A DNA stretch of 64,000 bases from the NCBI GenBank assembly GCA_028023455.1, contig JAQFVV010012400.1, forward strand, positions 15,925,490 to 15,989,489, read 5' to 3'. Shown here piece after piece: positions 11,578-22,899 of this stretch; the first letter of the stretch is position 1, and each line of letters starts with the position of its first letter. The stretch is from Epiperipatus broadwayi (lineage: Eukaryota; Onychophora; Udeonychophora; Euonychophora; Peripatidae). The translations under genes were made by a program, and so were the position numbers. Under the pieces are notes generated by a model. That model worked only from the letters and a program-made list of their open reading frames with translations. It was not told the DNA's origin and did no database searches.

Positions 11578-12000
11578 TTAAATGAATTTAAATTTTAATA
11601 AAGAAAAACGGAAAAAAAAATAGCTACCAATTCAAAATAGAAGATAAGGGTTTTATAAAAACCCATAACCTTAGTAAACAATGCCATAAATTCTATAATC
11701 CATATAAAGGATCATTTACTATAATAAAACAAACAGGTCCAAATATATTCTGAGTAGATATAGATGGGAAAATGAAAGATACATATAATGCTTGCATTAT
11801 TAAACCATATCTTGGTCAACCATAAAATCCAGATAACTATTACATGCAGATTAATAAGATTATCCTTCCAACCAAGTTATAAATAATGTTGTCAGGATAT
11901 GTATATGTGAGTATACATATTCAATTTTATTTTATTATGAAAATAAAGTAAATAATTTAAATAAATGAGAGACATCCTTATTTAAATAAAATTTAATAAT
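11578..12000 (+). pseudogene. Fragment of a second retroelement: integrase C-terminal-like segment
   Basis: After a poly-A tract, 11600-11825 reads 'HNLSKQCHKFYNPYKGSF', then 'GPNIF', 'VDIDGK' and 'IIKPYLGQP'. This is the chromodomain-proximal or GPF/Y-like end of an LTR-element integrase ('KGP..I....GPN.Y.V...GK....V..LKPY'). It is out of place: it precedes the N-terminal zinc domain of the host element's integrase (12280-12420), whose own C-terminal part is at 15199-15660. The simplest reading is an inserted fragment of another element. The 180 bases after it are AT-rich and unassigned. Confidence 0.5.
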
Positions 12001-12029
12001 ATTAAATGCTGTTGAAGAGTCCCACTTAA

Positions 12030-12531
12030 ATCAGCTTCACAGGAACTTGATCCAACCATTAACTACAAAGACAACTGGAATAATGTAATAATAAACAGTA
12101 AAAAGATAGCAGGTTGGACAAAAGCTGAACATGGTTATAAACTATTGATCAAATGGATCAGCAACGACTGGCCCAGAAGTCGCCTTGATATACTTCTTAA
12201 AGCTATATGGAAAAGCTACCTATAAATAAGGTATGCGTATTAATGGACCAAAGAATATTAATGCCTAGTAGTGGTCATTTGTCATATTCTTCAGCTTATT
12301 CATCAAGGCCATCCTGGTAATGAGTTAAAGCACTAGCTTGAATTTATGTATGGTAGCCCGGAAAACTTGTAAGAATTATTAAGTGAATGCAAACGTTCTA
12401 AATAAAAATTATATTATCTTGCCTGTAGTCAAAAAAGCTTGGAACTGCATTAATATCAATCATGTTGAACCATTTCATGGCTAATTTTTTTGGTTGCGAT
12501 CAACTTATACTCAAAAGTGACTAAGTTATGT
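12030..12531 (+). pseudogene. Ty3/gypsy integrase, N-terminal part
   Basis: Segments in three frames give 'KIAGWTKAEHGYKLL' and then 'LQLIHQGHPGNELKH' with 'ELLSECKRSK'. This is a degraded HHCC zinc-binding domain of the type 'L...HEGH.G...MK...R...W.....D......C..C'. Just before the break, 'FLVAINLYSKVTKLC' (about 12487-12531) matches the start of the catalytic core, 'FLV..D.YSKW.EV'. The first catalytic aspartate is asparagine here. Coding stops abruptly at the hAT insertion and resumes at 14957. Confidence 0.7.
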
Positions 12532-14956
12532 ATGCCCAACCTTTAACTCGAGGCGAGCCAGTTGAGAATTTAAAAAAATTTGGGGAGCCACAATTATATA
12601 TTGCATTTTTCATATTACATTTATAAACATAATTCACAAACTAAAAAAAAACTGGTATAATATGTTAAAAAGAAAAAAAAAGGAAATACATTTTATTTAT
12701 ATTTATTTATTAAAAATTTGATAACATACATATAAGTTACAATTACAGGAAAAGTATATTTTAATTATTTTATTTAATGTGAAACCTGACACTGCATATC
12801 ACCTGCGAGTTTATTGTATTCTGGTATATATGATGTTATGACTAAATTCATATAGTCATTCAGATGTTCGTTTGTTATCCTGGATCGGAGCTTTGATTTT
12901 AACAAATTCATTGTTGAGAAACCACTTTCACAAAGGTAAGTTGATCCAAAACAGGAGTTTAGCCTTTGAAAAATTTCTTTTTTTTTTTAAAAGTGGATAT
13001 TTTTTCTCAACTACGAGTACCCTAAAGTCTGTTTGTAATATTCTTGTTTTTAATTGTAGATCAGATTGAAAATCAATTATTTCCATTTCCAGATCAGTAG
13101 AATTTTTATTTAACATGTTTGCAATTTAATGCGACATTTCAGAAATATTAGTATCAACAAATGGATTTGAAATGAATGAAGTAATGGGCGAATTTTATGA
13201 AAATCTACTTTCAAAATTATTTTTAAGCTCAATGAGATTTTCAGAATATCTCATTGTGTCAATGTCCTTATATTTCTTTGCACAATTTTCCAAATTTGTA
13301 AAGTGGCAAAAGTTACATTCCTCTATTTGGGATATCCACAAATTTAGTTTTGATTTAGTTTTTTCTTTACCCTGAAGTTCAAGATTCAATTTGTTCATTT
13401 TTGTTGTTATGTCTATATGAAACGCTAAATCAGATAACCAGCTATGATTATTAAGTTCTTCATAAGTTTTGTTTTTGAATTCTAAAAACTTTTCCCTTAC
13501 TAAGCCATCTAACTTCCAATGTAACAACAAAGTTCAATACTCAGCATCAAGTTCATCAATCAGAATTTTGAACAATCTACTCTGAAGTGGCTGGCATGAA
13601 TAGAATTTACAATTTTCAAAACAATTTTCATCACATGTTCATAACATAAAACTTTTGTACATAATGCCTGTTGATGTATGATACAATGGTAGGTAAAAAA
13701 GTTTGGAAATTCAGCATCCTTCTTACAAAATGTGATGAAACCAACACCAGAAACAATCATGGCAAGTGCTCCATCTGTTGTTATGGACACAAGTTTTTGA
13801 AGCGGAAATTTAATTTCAGTTAAATGATTTTTTATTAGTTGGTATATGTCCACTCCGCGTGTATTACCTTTTAATGGCAAAACAGATAGTAGATCTTCTT
13901 TCACTGAGCAATTATCAAATACCATCCTTATAAAAATATTTACTTGAGCTACATTGCAGATATCTGTTGATCCATCACAATATAAACTTCAAGAAAACAC
14001 ATTTTTGTAAATCAGTTTTTACTTGTTTTTTGACATTTTGAGATATAGCTTCTATTCTCGGAATGATAAAATTTCTGGATAATTAGACATCCTGAAAAGC
14101 TGACAAAATTTCATTTTTATTTTTGGCTTCTTGAAATAAAATCTCAGATGCAGCAAGCATTGCTTCTTTTATTATGTTGCCATCCTCAAAGGGCTTTTTA
14201 TGAATTTCAAGTATATGTGCAATCTTAAATGATGTTATTGTTGCAACCTTAGTTTTATTTGCGGACTTGGTAAACATTGATTGTTGGGCAACTAATGCGT
14301 TTTTCAGTTCTTTCACTTTACACTTTCTTAGATTGCTGTCTGAAGGATAATCAGTATCATATTTATTATGAAGGGTTTTAAAATGCCGTTCAACGTTGCT
14401 TTTCTTCCCAACAGAAACCGTTGATCCGCATATTAAACAAATACATTTATTCTTAAAGTTTATGAAAAAATATCCCACTCGTAATTGAAAATGTAATTGT
14501 AGGTACGGTTTTTCTTTTTTTCTGGCTCATATGTTGACATGATTAGGGAGCTAAAAAAGATAGAATTACAAAATTTGGAAGAAGCGACTATTTTTTAAGC
14601 CTGTGTGAAAACGAAATACTTACTTCACTCACAACTTCGAAATTTCTTCTGTGTTCACTGTCATGTCTCATGTAGCAAACAATTGCTGGTAGCGCTGTAA
14701 AGTAGCATGTCGACTGTGCAACATTCCAAGAATGGGAAATGAAACCAATGAAATTCGTGTATTTCAAATACACTTCTTTCATTGGACACTGTTATGAATC
14801 AGCAATTTGTTTCATTCCTGTTATCGTTTGTATTGTAAAAATGTCTATTTTTTAGTGCGTGCATGTGGCATCAAGGTACATATAATATTTTATCAATTTT
14901 TCTTGAATGCAATGCGAGCCACAAGCGACTCGTAAGCTATGGGTAGGGCATCCCTG
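12532..14956 (-). mobile_element. hAT transposon nested in the gypsy integrase
   Basis: The left end 'atgcccaacctttaactcga' resembles the reverse complement of the right end, which reads inward 'cagggatgccctaccc'. The shared core is 'atgccc.acc', with 'cgagcca' and 'gctcgca' a little further in; the left end seems to have lost about five outer bases. Flanks 'agttatgt' (12524-12531) and 'aactatgt' (14957-14964) agree at six of eight positions, as expected for an old 8-bp hAT target duplication. The interior holds a minus-strand transposase relic. The insertion separates two parts of one integrase, which proves it is younger than the gypsy element. Confidence 0.8.
12830..14540 (-). pseudogene. 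hAT transposase relic (BED finger type, ZBED5/GTF2IRD2-like)
   Basis: The start codon is at 14540 ('MSTYEPEKKK'). A frameshift near 14470 leads into a BED-type finger with 'CLICGSTVSV' and 'VERHFKTLH'. Next come 'LVAQQSMFTK' and 'HKKPFEDGN' (about 14190-14290). The region near 13930-14080 with 'LSRNFIIPRIEAIS' precedes the catalytic core. 13560-13925 holds 'VLPLKGNT', 'LVSITTDGALAM' and 'CIIHQQALC', the hAT core motifs. 13195-13530 holds 'WLSDLAFHIDIT', 'NKLNLELQGK' and 'LWISQIE'. Finally 12840-12920 reads 'GSTYLCESGFSTMN' and 'SKLRSRITNEHL', the C-terminal dimerisation domain. All domains are present and in order, but stops and frameshifts break the frame, so it is inactive. Confidence 0.88.
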
Positions 14957-15667
14957 AACTATGTATAGAATTGTAAAAAATACGAGCACTGGAGAAACAA
15001 TAAAAAAACTTTAAGGAAATTTTTGCTTTTCATGTTTTTCCTGAAACCAGCTGAATCCAACAATGGAATCAGTTTTTTGTCCACTAAATTAGAGGATTTT
15101 CTTAAGGAATGAGAAATGCTAAAGCAAATGCTACAAAAGGTACTACAACTATACAAGAAACATTGTATTTTGTTTTATTGTATTAGCACAATACACAGAT
15201 GAATAGTATGGGTAAATCTTCAGCTAAGATGATATTCGGATCAAAAATCTGCACAAAGTTATCACTAATTCACCCAGATCAAAATTTTTCGAATAAGAAA
15301 ACAACAGCACAGAATTGCAATATGCAGAGGGAGAAAAAGCAGAAAGAGAAAAAAGTCTGGTTGAAAGATGTTTTCAGAAAGTACTGGGTGAAAGGCATAA
15401 TTAAAGAACATCTGTCAAAGCAAATACTAGTCGTTGAAACCGAAACAGGGAAAATCACATGAAAACATGTAAATCATGTCAAATTTTGGAAAGAAATAGA
15501 GCAAACCAGAAGTAATATAAAGCCGGACATTCCAAATTATCTAGAGGAATCAGACTTGCCAGAAGTAAACAGAGAGTACAAAGTAGATAAAGACATTGCT
15601 ACTGAAAAGTAAACCACCCTGCATAGATCTCAAAGAACCAAGAAGGATGGGAGACTTCAGAAATATT
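14957..15667 (+). pseudogene. Ty3/gypsy integrase, core remainder and C-terminal part
   Basis: The integrase resumes right after the hAT element with 'YRIVKNTSTGETIKKL', matching the core stretch before the second catalytic aspartate. 'PTMESVFCPLN' stands near where 'DNGPQF.S.EF' is expected. 15199-15462 is open: 'MNSMGKSSAKMIFGSKICT' matches 'H..TG.SPAELMFGR..RT', then 'DVFRKYWVKGIIKEHL' and 'VVETETGKIT' match the C-terminal domain. The tail 'HRSQRTKKDGRLQKY' is the usual basic end of pol. It lies directly before the polypurine tract and 3' LTR. Confidence 0.78.
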
Positions 15668-15673
15668 AATTCT

Positions 15674-15687
15674 TGAAGTGGAGGAGG
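15674..15687 (+). promoter_or_regulatory. Polypurine tract of the gypsy element
   Basis: 'tgaagtggaggagg' is purine-rich and ends immediately before the TG that opens the 3' LTR, the standard position of the plus-strand priming site. Confidence 0.7.
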
Positions 15688-16247
15688 TGCAACATATAGA
15701 TATTTAATGCTACACATATATTTAGAATATAAAGAGATAATTAAAAGATATAAAGTATTATGAAGTTACGAATGTTAAAGATTAAAATGTTGATAAACAG
15801 TTCTGGATTATAAATGATTACTTAAAAAAATATGTAACAATAATAATAAATTATGCTCTAGAACATTCCATTATCACTGGGAAGATATAACTCACAGATA
15901 AGAGGAATCAAGATCTAATCTACATACTTGCATCATTGGAGCTGGTTGTGTTTATATGAAGATACAGAATGGTGGAGTAACCCACTGAAGGTACAAAAAT
16001 GGACCTAGGAACTATATATGCCACACCGGCTTTACTATGTTTAAATTTACGCCTTTATTGTTGTACATTCATAAGTAGTAATTTTAATACTGAACTATAA
16101 TGATATACATTGTAATGTATATTAAGCGTTGTTGGCTTACTTTTTACTATTGTTAACTTGTGGCAATAAAATCAAATTTTAGTTGTAAAAAACTTTCAAA
16201 TTAGTTTTGTTTCTGCTTGTCTGACCACCTTTACCACAACTATAGCA
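15688..16247 (+). repeat. 3' LTR of Ty3/gypsy element (560 bp)
   Basis: It begins TGCAACATATAG directly after the polypurine tract and ends CTATAGCA, giving TG...CA ends. Its last 93 bases match the remnant at 8902-8994. A 'caataaaatc' near 16163 carries the AATAAA signal. The start is set by the tract and the TG, and the end by where similarity to the 5' copy ceases. Confidence 0.8.
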
Positions 16248-17569
16248 CTGTTTTAACTAAAAATTATTAATGTTTAGGAACCACAAGCAGCTTGCAATCT
16301 AGTTTAAAAGTGATCCATAATAACATAAATTTGTTTGGATAATTTGAAATATGAATGATCTAATAATAATGTAACATATGTTCTCATTCACTTCTTTTAT
16401 AAGTTTATTTAAGCCTATTTTTGATGCTTGCATTTTTATTATCCATTTTTCTGGAGTCATTTTATTTATTTTTACAATTTGCTCAAATATATCTCAGATA
16501 CTTTGAATATATTAAATATTTCTAAAAATTGAAAATCAGAAAATGTTAATATATTTAAAGATGGCTGACGTACAGTGGATCAAACAATTTTGCAAGAGAA
16601 ACACAATTTAAAAAGTAAATGTAGTTTAAAAATATTTTAATACTGACAAAAGAAGTTTGTATAATATTAACATTTCATAGTGATAAAAGGGAACAGTCAT
16701 AAAAGATCAAAAAAAGCAAGTTGAAAGGGAAGTCAATGAAATGTGAAAGATAGATAACTAGTCATGTGACAAAGAAAATAAAACATTTGGTCAATATAAA
16801 GCAGATTGTTCATAGAAAGCAATAAAATTTGAACAAATAAAAAGGGCTCTGGATTATCATGTGACTTTTACTATAGACTGGAGATATATTTTCATGATTA
16901 GCCAAAAGATTGAATCAATGTTTTTTAAAATAAGCCATAACAATATTTAATCTTTGTCAAATTCAGAATTTTGTAATTCTGCTCTTAACAAAATCAAAAA
17001 ATTGATAGGATGCACTTTTTCAACAGATGCAGATTTAGAACAAAAAGGGAACCAGATAATGATGAAACAATTGAAAAGGAAAAGCAGGAAGTAGTGAAAA
17101 TAATAAAAACTAGTAAAAAAGGATTAGAACCCTTGCAATAAGAAATGGAAGTTGCTTTTATATTACCTTCCAAAATCTTTATATATTAGCTTCCAAAATC
17201 TTTATTATCTTCCAGTAAAAGAAAGATGAGCAATCAGTAAAAATCAAATACTAGAGAAGATAGCCTTAGGATGATGATTAGGATCATTGCTTATCTATTT
17301 ATTTTGAGCAAAGATGCAGGAGAGAGAAAACCATGGGCTTGCAATTTTTTGCGCTAACATTTACAATTTACCTATTTGTTTTGAAAAATTATTCATTTGT
17401 AAGGGATACCCAATAACTAAACTGTTCTCTGGAGGGAAAGCACATTGTAATACATGCTTCTACCACTAGATGCCGCTTGAGGGGGTCTCTGCATTAATCT
17501 GCTGAAGTTATATTGCAGCATAGTAAATGTTTCTATTATATACATCTTGTTTATTTGTCAATTCTTGTA
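16248..17569. other. AT-rich spacer
   Basis: No gene was recognised. A short doubled 'cttccaaaatctttat' occurs near 17165-17205. The segment at 17460-17520 is less AT-rich and may be the start of the mariner element that follows, but its terminal repeat could not be placed. Confidence 0.4.
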
Positions 17570-18260
17570 ATGGCTGAAAAGTTGGAACAATGTGAAATTC
17601 TGTTTCCTGTTAGAGAAAATGGCAGGGAAAACATCTATAATGCTTGAAACAGCTTACAATCAAGCTATTCTGGGGGAAATAAGTTTATAAGTGGTTTAAT
17701 GGAAGTGTCAAATTTCACTACATTCAAAAAAATATGACCGAGTGAAGTCCAATGTCAATATGATGCTGATTTTTTGGGGGATGCAAGCAGCATTGTTCAC
17801 TCCAGAATTTGTTCGCAATCCAGGCATTTAAAACCTACAAGTTCTGAAAAGTTTGTGTGATGTGGTAAAACAAAATGTCCTATTTTTGGTTTAATGGGAT
17901 GCACCAGCACACAAAACCTTGAATATGAAACAATTTTTAATTAAACTCTACAGGACTCAGATTATCCATCAGTGAATTCGCTTGACCTCGCTTCATGAGA
18001 CTTCTTTTTATTCTCTTAAATGAAAAAAAAAGCCGCAAAATTTTTTTTTTACAGACTTAGAAGTAGTGAAGGAAAAAAAAAACACAGGCATTAAAATGCA
18101 TCACATTGCAAAGAGTTTCCGGACTGAAAAGTGGAAAAACACATTTAGACTGGAGCATTGCATTAAATGACTATATTTTAAAAGGATTCAGTTTGTAATA
18201 CCTAAAAATAAATACATAAATTTTTATTATAAATTTCGAAAAGCTGAGAAAATAACTTGT
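17570..18260 (+). pseudogene. Mariner transposase relic with internal deletion
   Basis: The start 'MAEKLEQ' at 17570 is followed, with frame changes, by 'KMAGKTSIMLETAY', the mariner N-terminal helix-turn-helix region. The reading then jumps to 'RVKSNVNMMLIFWGMQAALFTPEF' (about 17728-17810), typical of the catalytic core, so roughly the first third of the core is deleted. 'WDAPAHKTLNMKQFL' (17900-17940) carries the second catalytic aspartate in 'DNAPAH' context (N changed to D... here 'WDAPAH'). 'DYPSVNSLDLAS' replaces 'YSPDLAPCDFFLF'. The tail 'TEKWKNTF...HCIK' is also mariner. The downstream 'aaatttttattataaatttc' near 18220 resembles mariner 3' ends. Confidence 0.78.
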
Positions 18261-19360
18261 ACAATTTATAATTATTTTCAGTTTAACAATCCAAATGCCG
18301 GTAAACAAAATACACATAATCATTCAGACATTAATTATGCACTGTGAAACTTATTCTACTGATGAATATTTTATTTTTTTTAATTTCTATTTTACAGATC
18401 TTGAAAATTTCTATACTTGAATTTAAAGTAGGTAGATCCTGCTGTCTGTTTTATAAGTATTTTAAAGATTAAGTATTGAATTATACTGATAAATAGAAAT
18501 ACGGTCAATTACTAGAAAGGCCAAGTGACATTTATATAAGTAGTAGCAAATTGAGCTCAACAGTTCCATCCATTATGCTGAATGAATATATTTTATTCAA
18601 CTAAAATCAATCCTGGAATCTTTAGCTGTAGTTCCATCTTCATTGCATAATGCTTTGGTTTAGTCAAAATGAATTTCTGCTTATAAGAAGATTTTGTAAT
18701 ATATATTCTCTTGGACCACAAGTTAGTTATAGCAAATAATCTGTATGAATCAATCTTGACCATTAATGAGAGCTACATTATTGATCAGCTATTTTTTATC
18801 AAATTTATATCTCTAGCTCCAAATAGCTCAAAGTATTTTCTATTTTAAATTTCTTCCTCTAGTTGGTTGATGACTTATTTTCTTAACAATTAAGTTGAAA
18901 AGGTTGTTTTTAAGTTATTAGTATATTTGGCTATTGTATGAATCCTTATGTCCTTGACAGCAAACACAAATCAATTTTGACATTGTCAAGAAACTTAATT
19001 TAAAAATCAAACTGTACTAATAACAATGATATTGTTTACTGGAATATTTAAAAAGGTGAGTTTGGAAAAGCTAATTCTTGTTTCACTTATTTATCTTAAA
19101 AATGTAGTCTTCAGCAGAATTAGCATGCCAATACTAAATTAATGAAAAATTGTTAATTATCATTTTGAATAGTACTCTGATTTATACACAGTGCTATTTA
19201 TAATATTACTTAAGACTTAACTCTGCTGATATTGGCAAGATCTCTTCTCATAAGCTTAGTGTAAATTTGAAGCCTTATCTGTGTTTTTATCTCCCAATTA
19301 CTTTAAATCTTAAATGTATTACCATATGACTAGTATCTTATGTTTAAAATCTTTATCACT
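18261..19360. other. AT-rich spacer
   Basis: No reading frame or repeat could be recognised. Confidence 0.4.
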
Positions 19361-19379
19361 GGTAGTAACCTGTTGCATC

Positions 19380-19660
19380 ACATAAGCATGAGCATCCGAG
19401 AGACATCAGATGACAATGTCAAACTGATTCCCAGTCTAATCTGGCATTCGCCTTTGTAGAGCACGAACTGCACTTATCCATCCAGCCAACAGTCACCTTT
19501 ACTCTTCTAAACTATAAAACTGAGAATTTCAACAATCTATATTTTAAATTGAAGTCAACTTGATTCTACAACTACGTAGGTCTGATGCCAGACTGCCAAT
19601 TATATATTTTAATTGATTTCATTTGCCAGCTAACTGCAGGCATTTTTAATCTTTATACAA
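19380..19660 (+). mobile_element. Long-TIR DNA element, copy C, diverged and partial
   Basis: The stretch '...cagtcacctttactcttctaaactataaaact' parallels '...cagtcaccttttatctctacttaactacaaaact' of copy B (about 8685-8715). The following 'taggtctgatgccag' parallels 'attggtctgaactcag'. Terminal repeats were not identified. Identity is clearly lower than between copies A and B. Confidence 0.45.
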
Positions 19661-20184
19661 AAGAATGGTATATACCAAATAAAACATCTCAAGATTACCT
19701 TCGCTTAGATTTAACTCTTAGTAGCTACTGATTATCCATGTTTTTATATGTGGTTCAAGAATTGAATAGATATATTAAAAATATTCAGGTGCAATCTTAA
19801 ATTCCTATTATTATAGGCTTCACAATTGTTTTAACTAAATTACTTATTACTTTTTCACAAACTCTAGTTTAAAATCTAACCATCTTGTTTTGTGTTTTAT
19901 GGACAACATGCTGGTTTTAAAATGATATATTTTCTTCTTCCATTCACTTTAAAGAATCTGACTCAAGGAAACCAATCTTATAATGCTATGTTCATAATCA
20001 ATCATTTTCTCAAAAAATGAGTGTGTGTGTGCTGAAATTCTAATTCAAAATCATGATTGATAGCTTTTTTTTTTAAATATTTTTTTCTGCTTGTTTTTTA
20101 GTGCACACCAATTTTGGTTTCTTTCCTTTTCTTACTTTTACTAAATATATATATATATAAATCTCAATGTATTATGGTCTTTTT

Positions 20185-20395
20185 ATGAAAATATATAAAT
20201 TCTAATGCATTCATTGATTTAAGAGTTCAAATGAAAAGGTATAAACAATAAAGTAATTAATTGCACTGAGCCAGCTTTTGGTAAAACACTGTCTGGCTCA
20301 GTGCAATTAATTAGTTTGTTTGTTTGTTAATTTATATTTTTCATCTGAACTCAATGTCAATGAATGCTTTAGAATTAAAAATATATATAAATATT
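20185..20395. repeat. Foldback element with 21-bp perfect central stem
   Basis: 20254-20274 is the exact reverse complement of 20293-20313, separated by an 18-base loop. Pairing continues outward imperfectly: 'taatgcattcattgattt' (near 20203) pairs with 'gtcaatgaatgcttta' (near 20357), and 'gagttcaaatgaaaa' with 'tttcatctgaactc'. The total arm is about 90-100 bases. It is either a small foldback transposon or a structured RNA precursor. Confidence 0.75.
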
Positions 20396-20576
20396 TTTTA
20401 AAATTATATATGCATTTTTATTTTTGTAATTAACGTCGAAATTGTGTAATATTACACTATAAACTACACATACTATCACAAGCAGTAGCAATTCATCAAC
20501 AAAAATGAACAGTGAAGCTAGAGATGAAGAGCAAAAAAAAAGACAAAGAGAAGATCCATTATATTTTGTTTAGACA

Positions 20577-20700
20577 GGTCTTGTGGTATACGGATAACAC
20601 ATCTAATTGCCATGATTGTAAATTGGGTTTAAATCCAGGTTGAGTACAACTTGAAAACTTTTTCAGCTTCCAATCAAGTTTAAAATTTTTCTTTCAGTTA
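20577..20700 (+). mobile_element. tRNA-derived SINE
   Basis: 'gtcttgtggtatacggataa' (20578-20597) matches a tRNA-like 5' end with A box. 'gggtttaaatccaggttgag' (20626-20645) holds a B box of the G-G-T-T-x-A-A-x-C-C type. Spacing and order match an arginine-type tRNA head. A non-tRNA body with pyrimidine runs follows. Confidence 0.65.
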
Positions 20701-22899
20701 GATAGTCTAGCTATCCAGTATTGATTGGTTAATGAATATACTAATAGAAGGAGAATAAACAGAGTGATGAAAAAATAATGGCCCTCCTATGCAAAACTAT
20801 TTACAGGCTATTTCAATTCTTATCTATATAATCAATTTACACAATTATATTCAAATATACATGGTTGCAGCTTAATCCTATGTGAAAAATATTTTTAAGA
20901 ATATGCATTTTCTTTAATCTTTTCCCTGCTTCCTGTATTAAAATAAAATAACAATTAAAGATAATATATTTATACTCCATCAAAATGGTGTGGAGTCTTG
21001 TCAACAACATTCACCAAGTAGCTTATCCATTAATAACAGTGACTGCCCACCATTATATTATAATCTTCCTTCCCTGAATGGCAAAAAATTTCTACTTTGG
21101 GAAACCTTAATTGTAACCAAGCTACAACTAGCTTAATCTTATGGATGGCGTAGCATAACAATCCTTGTCACAGATTTCCATTCCTTTCCTCAGCCAATAG
21201 GCAAAGCAAGAACTTATACAATCCTCACAGATATTATTTTTTTCTTTTTCTCTCTTTTTTTAATATATATGATATATTTTCATTATTCATTGCTTTTATG
21301 GTGATCACATATTTTTGATACATTTTACAATTTCTATAACATTTGTAAGTAGCAATTAAAAAAATGTCATATGACATAAATGAACTCATCTAATCTATAC
21401 CAGAAAATGATTTGATTTTTCAAACAATAATTAAAAAATAATAATACTATAACCAGTTTTTAAACCCAAACATTTTTTTTTTTGCTATAAACCTTAATGC
21501 AAGTAAACTTTGGTGCTTTGATTAATTGCAGATTTTTTCATTTTTTTTTTTAAATTAAAGAAAAGAAGGGGGGGGGGGCATGATTAATTAATTAATTAAA
21601 TTTATTTTTAGTGCAGACAAAATATAGTTAATAAAGAAAAAGAAGTTTCACATATATATTTAAAAGGTATTTCATATATACATGTAAATAACTGTCATTG
21701 GTACAAAGTGCTCTTAAGACAGCTTGAGATAATTATAATTGTTGATGCTTAATGTGACAACAGAAAAAAGGTTTCTTCAATAACTTCTTACAAAAAACAG
21801 TAATGGGAAAAGCAGTATTCATTAGACTTTCCAATTTTTAGGTGATACTTTGTTTTTGATTTTTGTTTTAAGATAAAAATATCTTAATATCCATTTATCA
21901 ACCAACATTGGATGATTGGCTGGAATTGATAATGGGTTAATTCCAAAATTTGTCATTAATTGCCATCCTCTTAACATATTTTAACATTTTATCCTTAGAG
22001 TTACATCATGAAGGTTAATGAGTTCCATTTCATTTAATATATATAGCAATGAACCCTGAAATAAAATAGGTATCTGTTCATAAATTTTAACATAGCAATC
22101 AACGTTTCAAAAATCAACTTTCAATTAGAGTAAAAAAATATCAGCATTACCAATTTTTAGATCATAGTTTAAATTATTGTTAGTCTTTAAAAAGAATATA
22201 TCTAATATATATATACAATAAATTTTATAAAATAGAAAATAATATAATTAATAAAATAACAAACTTATACTGAAATTCTATCAGCCTGTGGTTTTAGCCT
22301 ATTGCACAAATAGATCTTTTCAAGTGAAAATCAGAAACATAATACTTACAGAAATAAACAAACTGACCATTTTGGATAATTTCCTAACCAATACTAGATT
22401 ACTTTTAGGTTTCCTGCATGTAGGCTATCTAAAAAATTCTAAGCCTGTGTAGGTTAATATGTTATATATAAATGCGTTGGTTTATTGATTTTAATTTGAT
22501 ATGGTCGATTGTTATGTAACTAGTATTTTAATGTTATGTTTTTTTTTTATTCTTATTTATTCATTATTACTAGTGTAATGGTAGGCATTATATGGGGGAG
22601 GAAAAAAAAAGTGAATTATATATATTGTACAATACAAGAAACAACTAAAATCTGCAATATGAATGGAGAAAAGAAATATGAAAACCATTACTGAAAACTT
22701 TAGTTCATATAATGTTTAATTAAGTTGCATCGTTACTAAAATATTTTAACTGTGTTTTTGAATTCGAAGAAATAGATAAGCATTTATCTGAATTATTTTT
22801 TTTAACTAAATGCCAAAAATACCATTTAGATACTTATTATGAAATTGTCATTGAAAAAAAAAATGCAGAATTGAATAAAAGAAGTACAAATAGATGGTA
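20701..22899. other. AT-rich spacer with homopolymers
   Basis: It contains an 11-G run at 21568-21578 flanked by T- and A-rich runs, then 'attaattaattaatta'. No gene was recognised. Confidence 0.4.
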
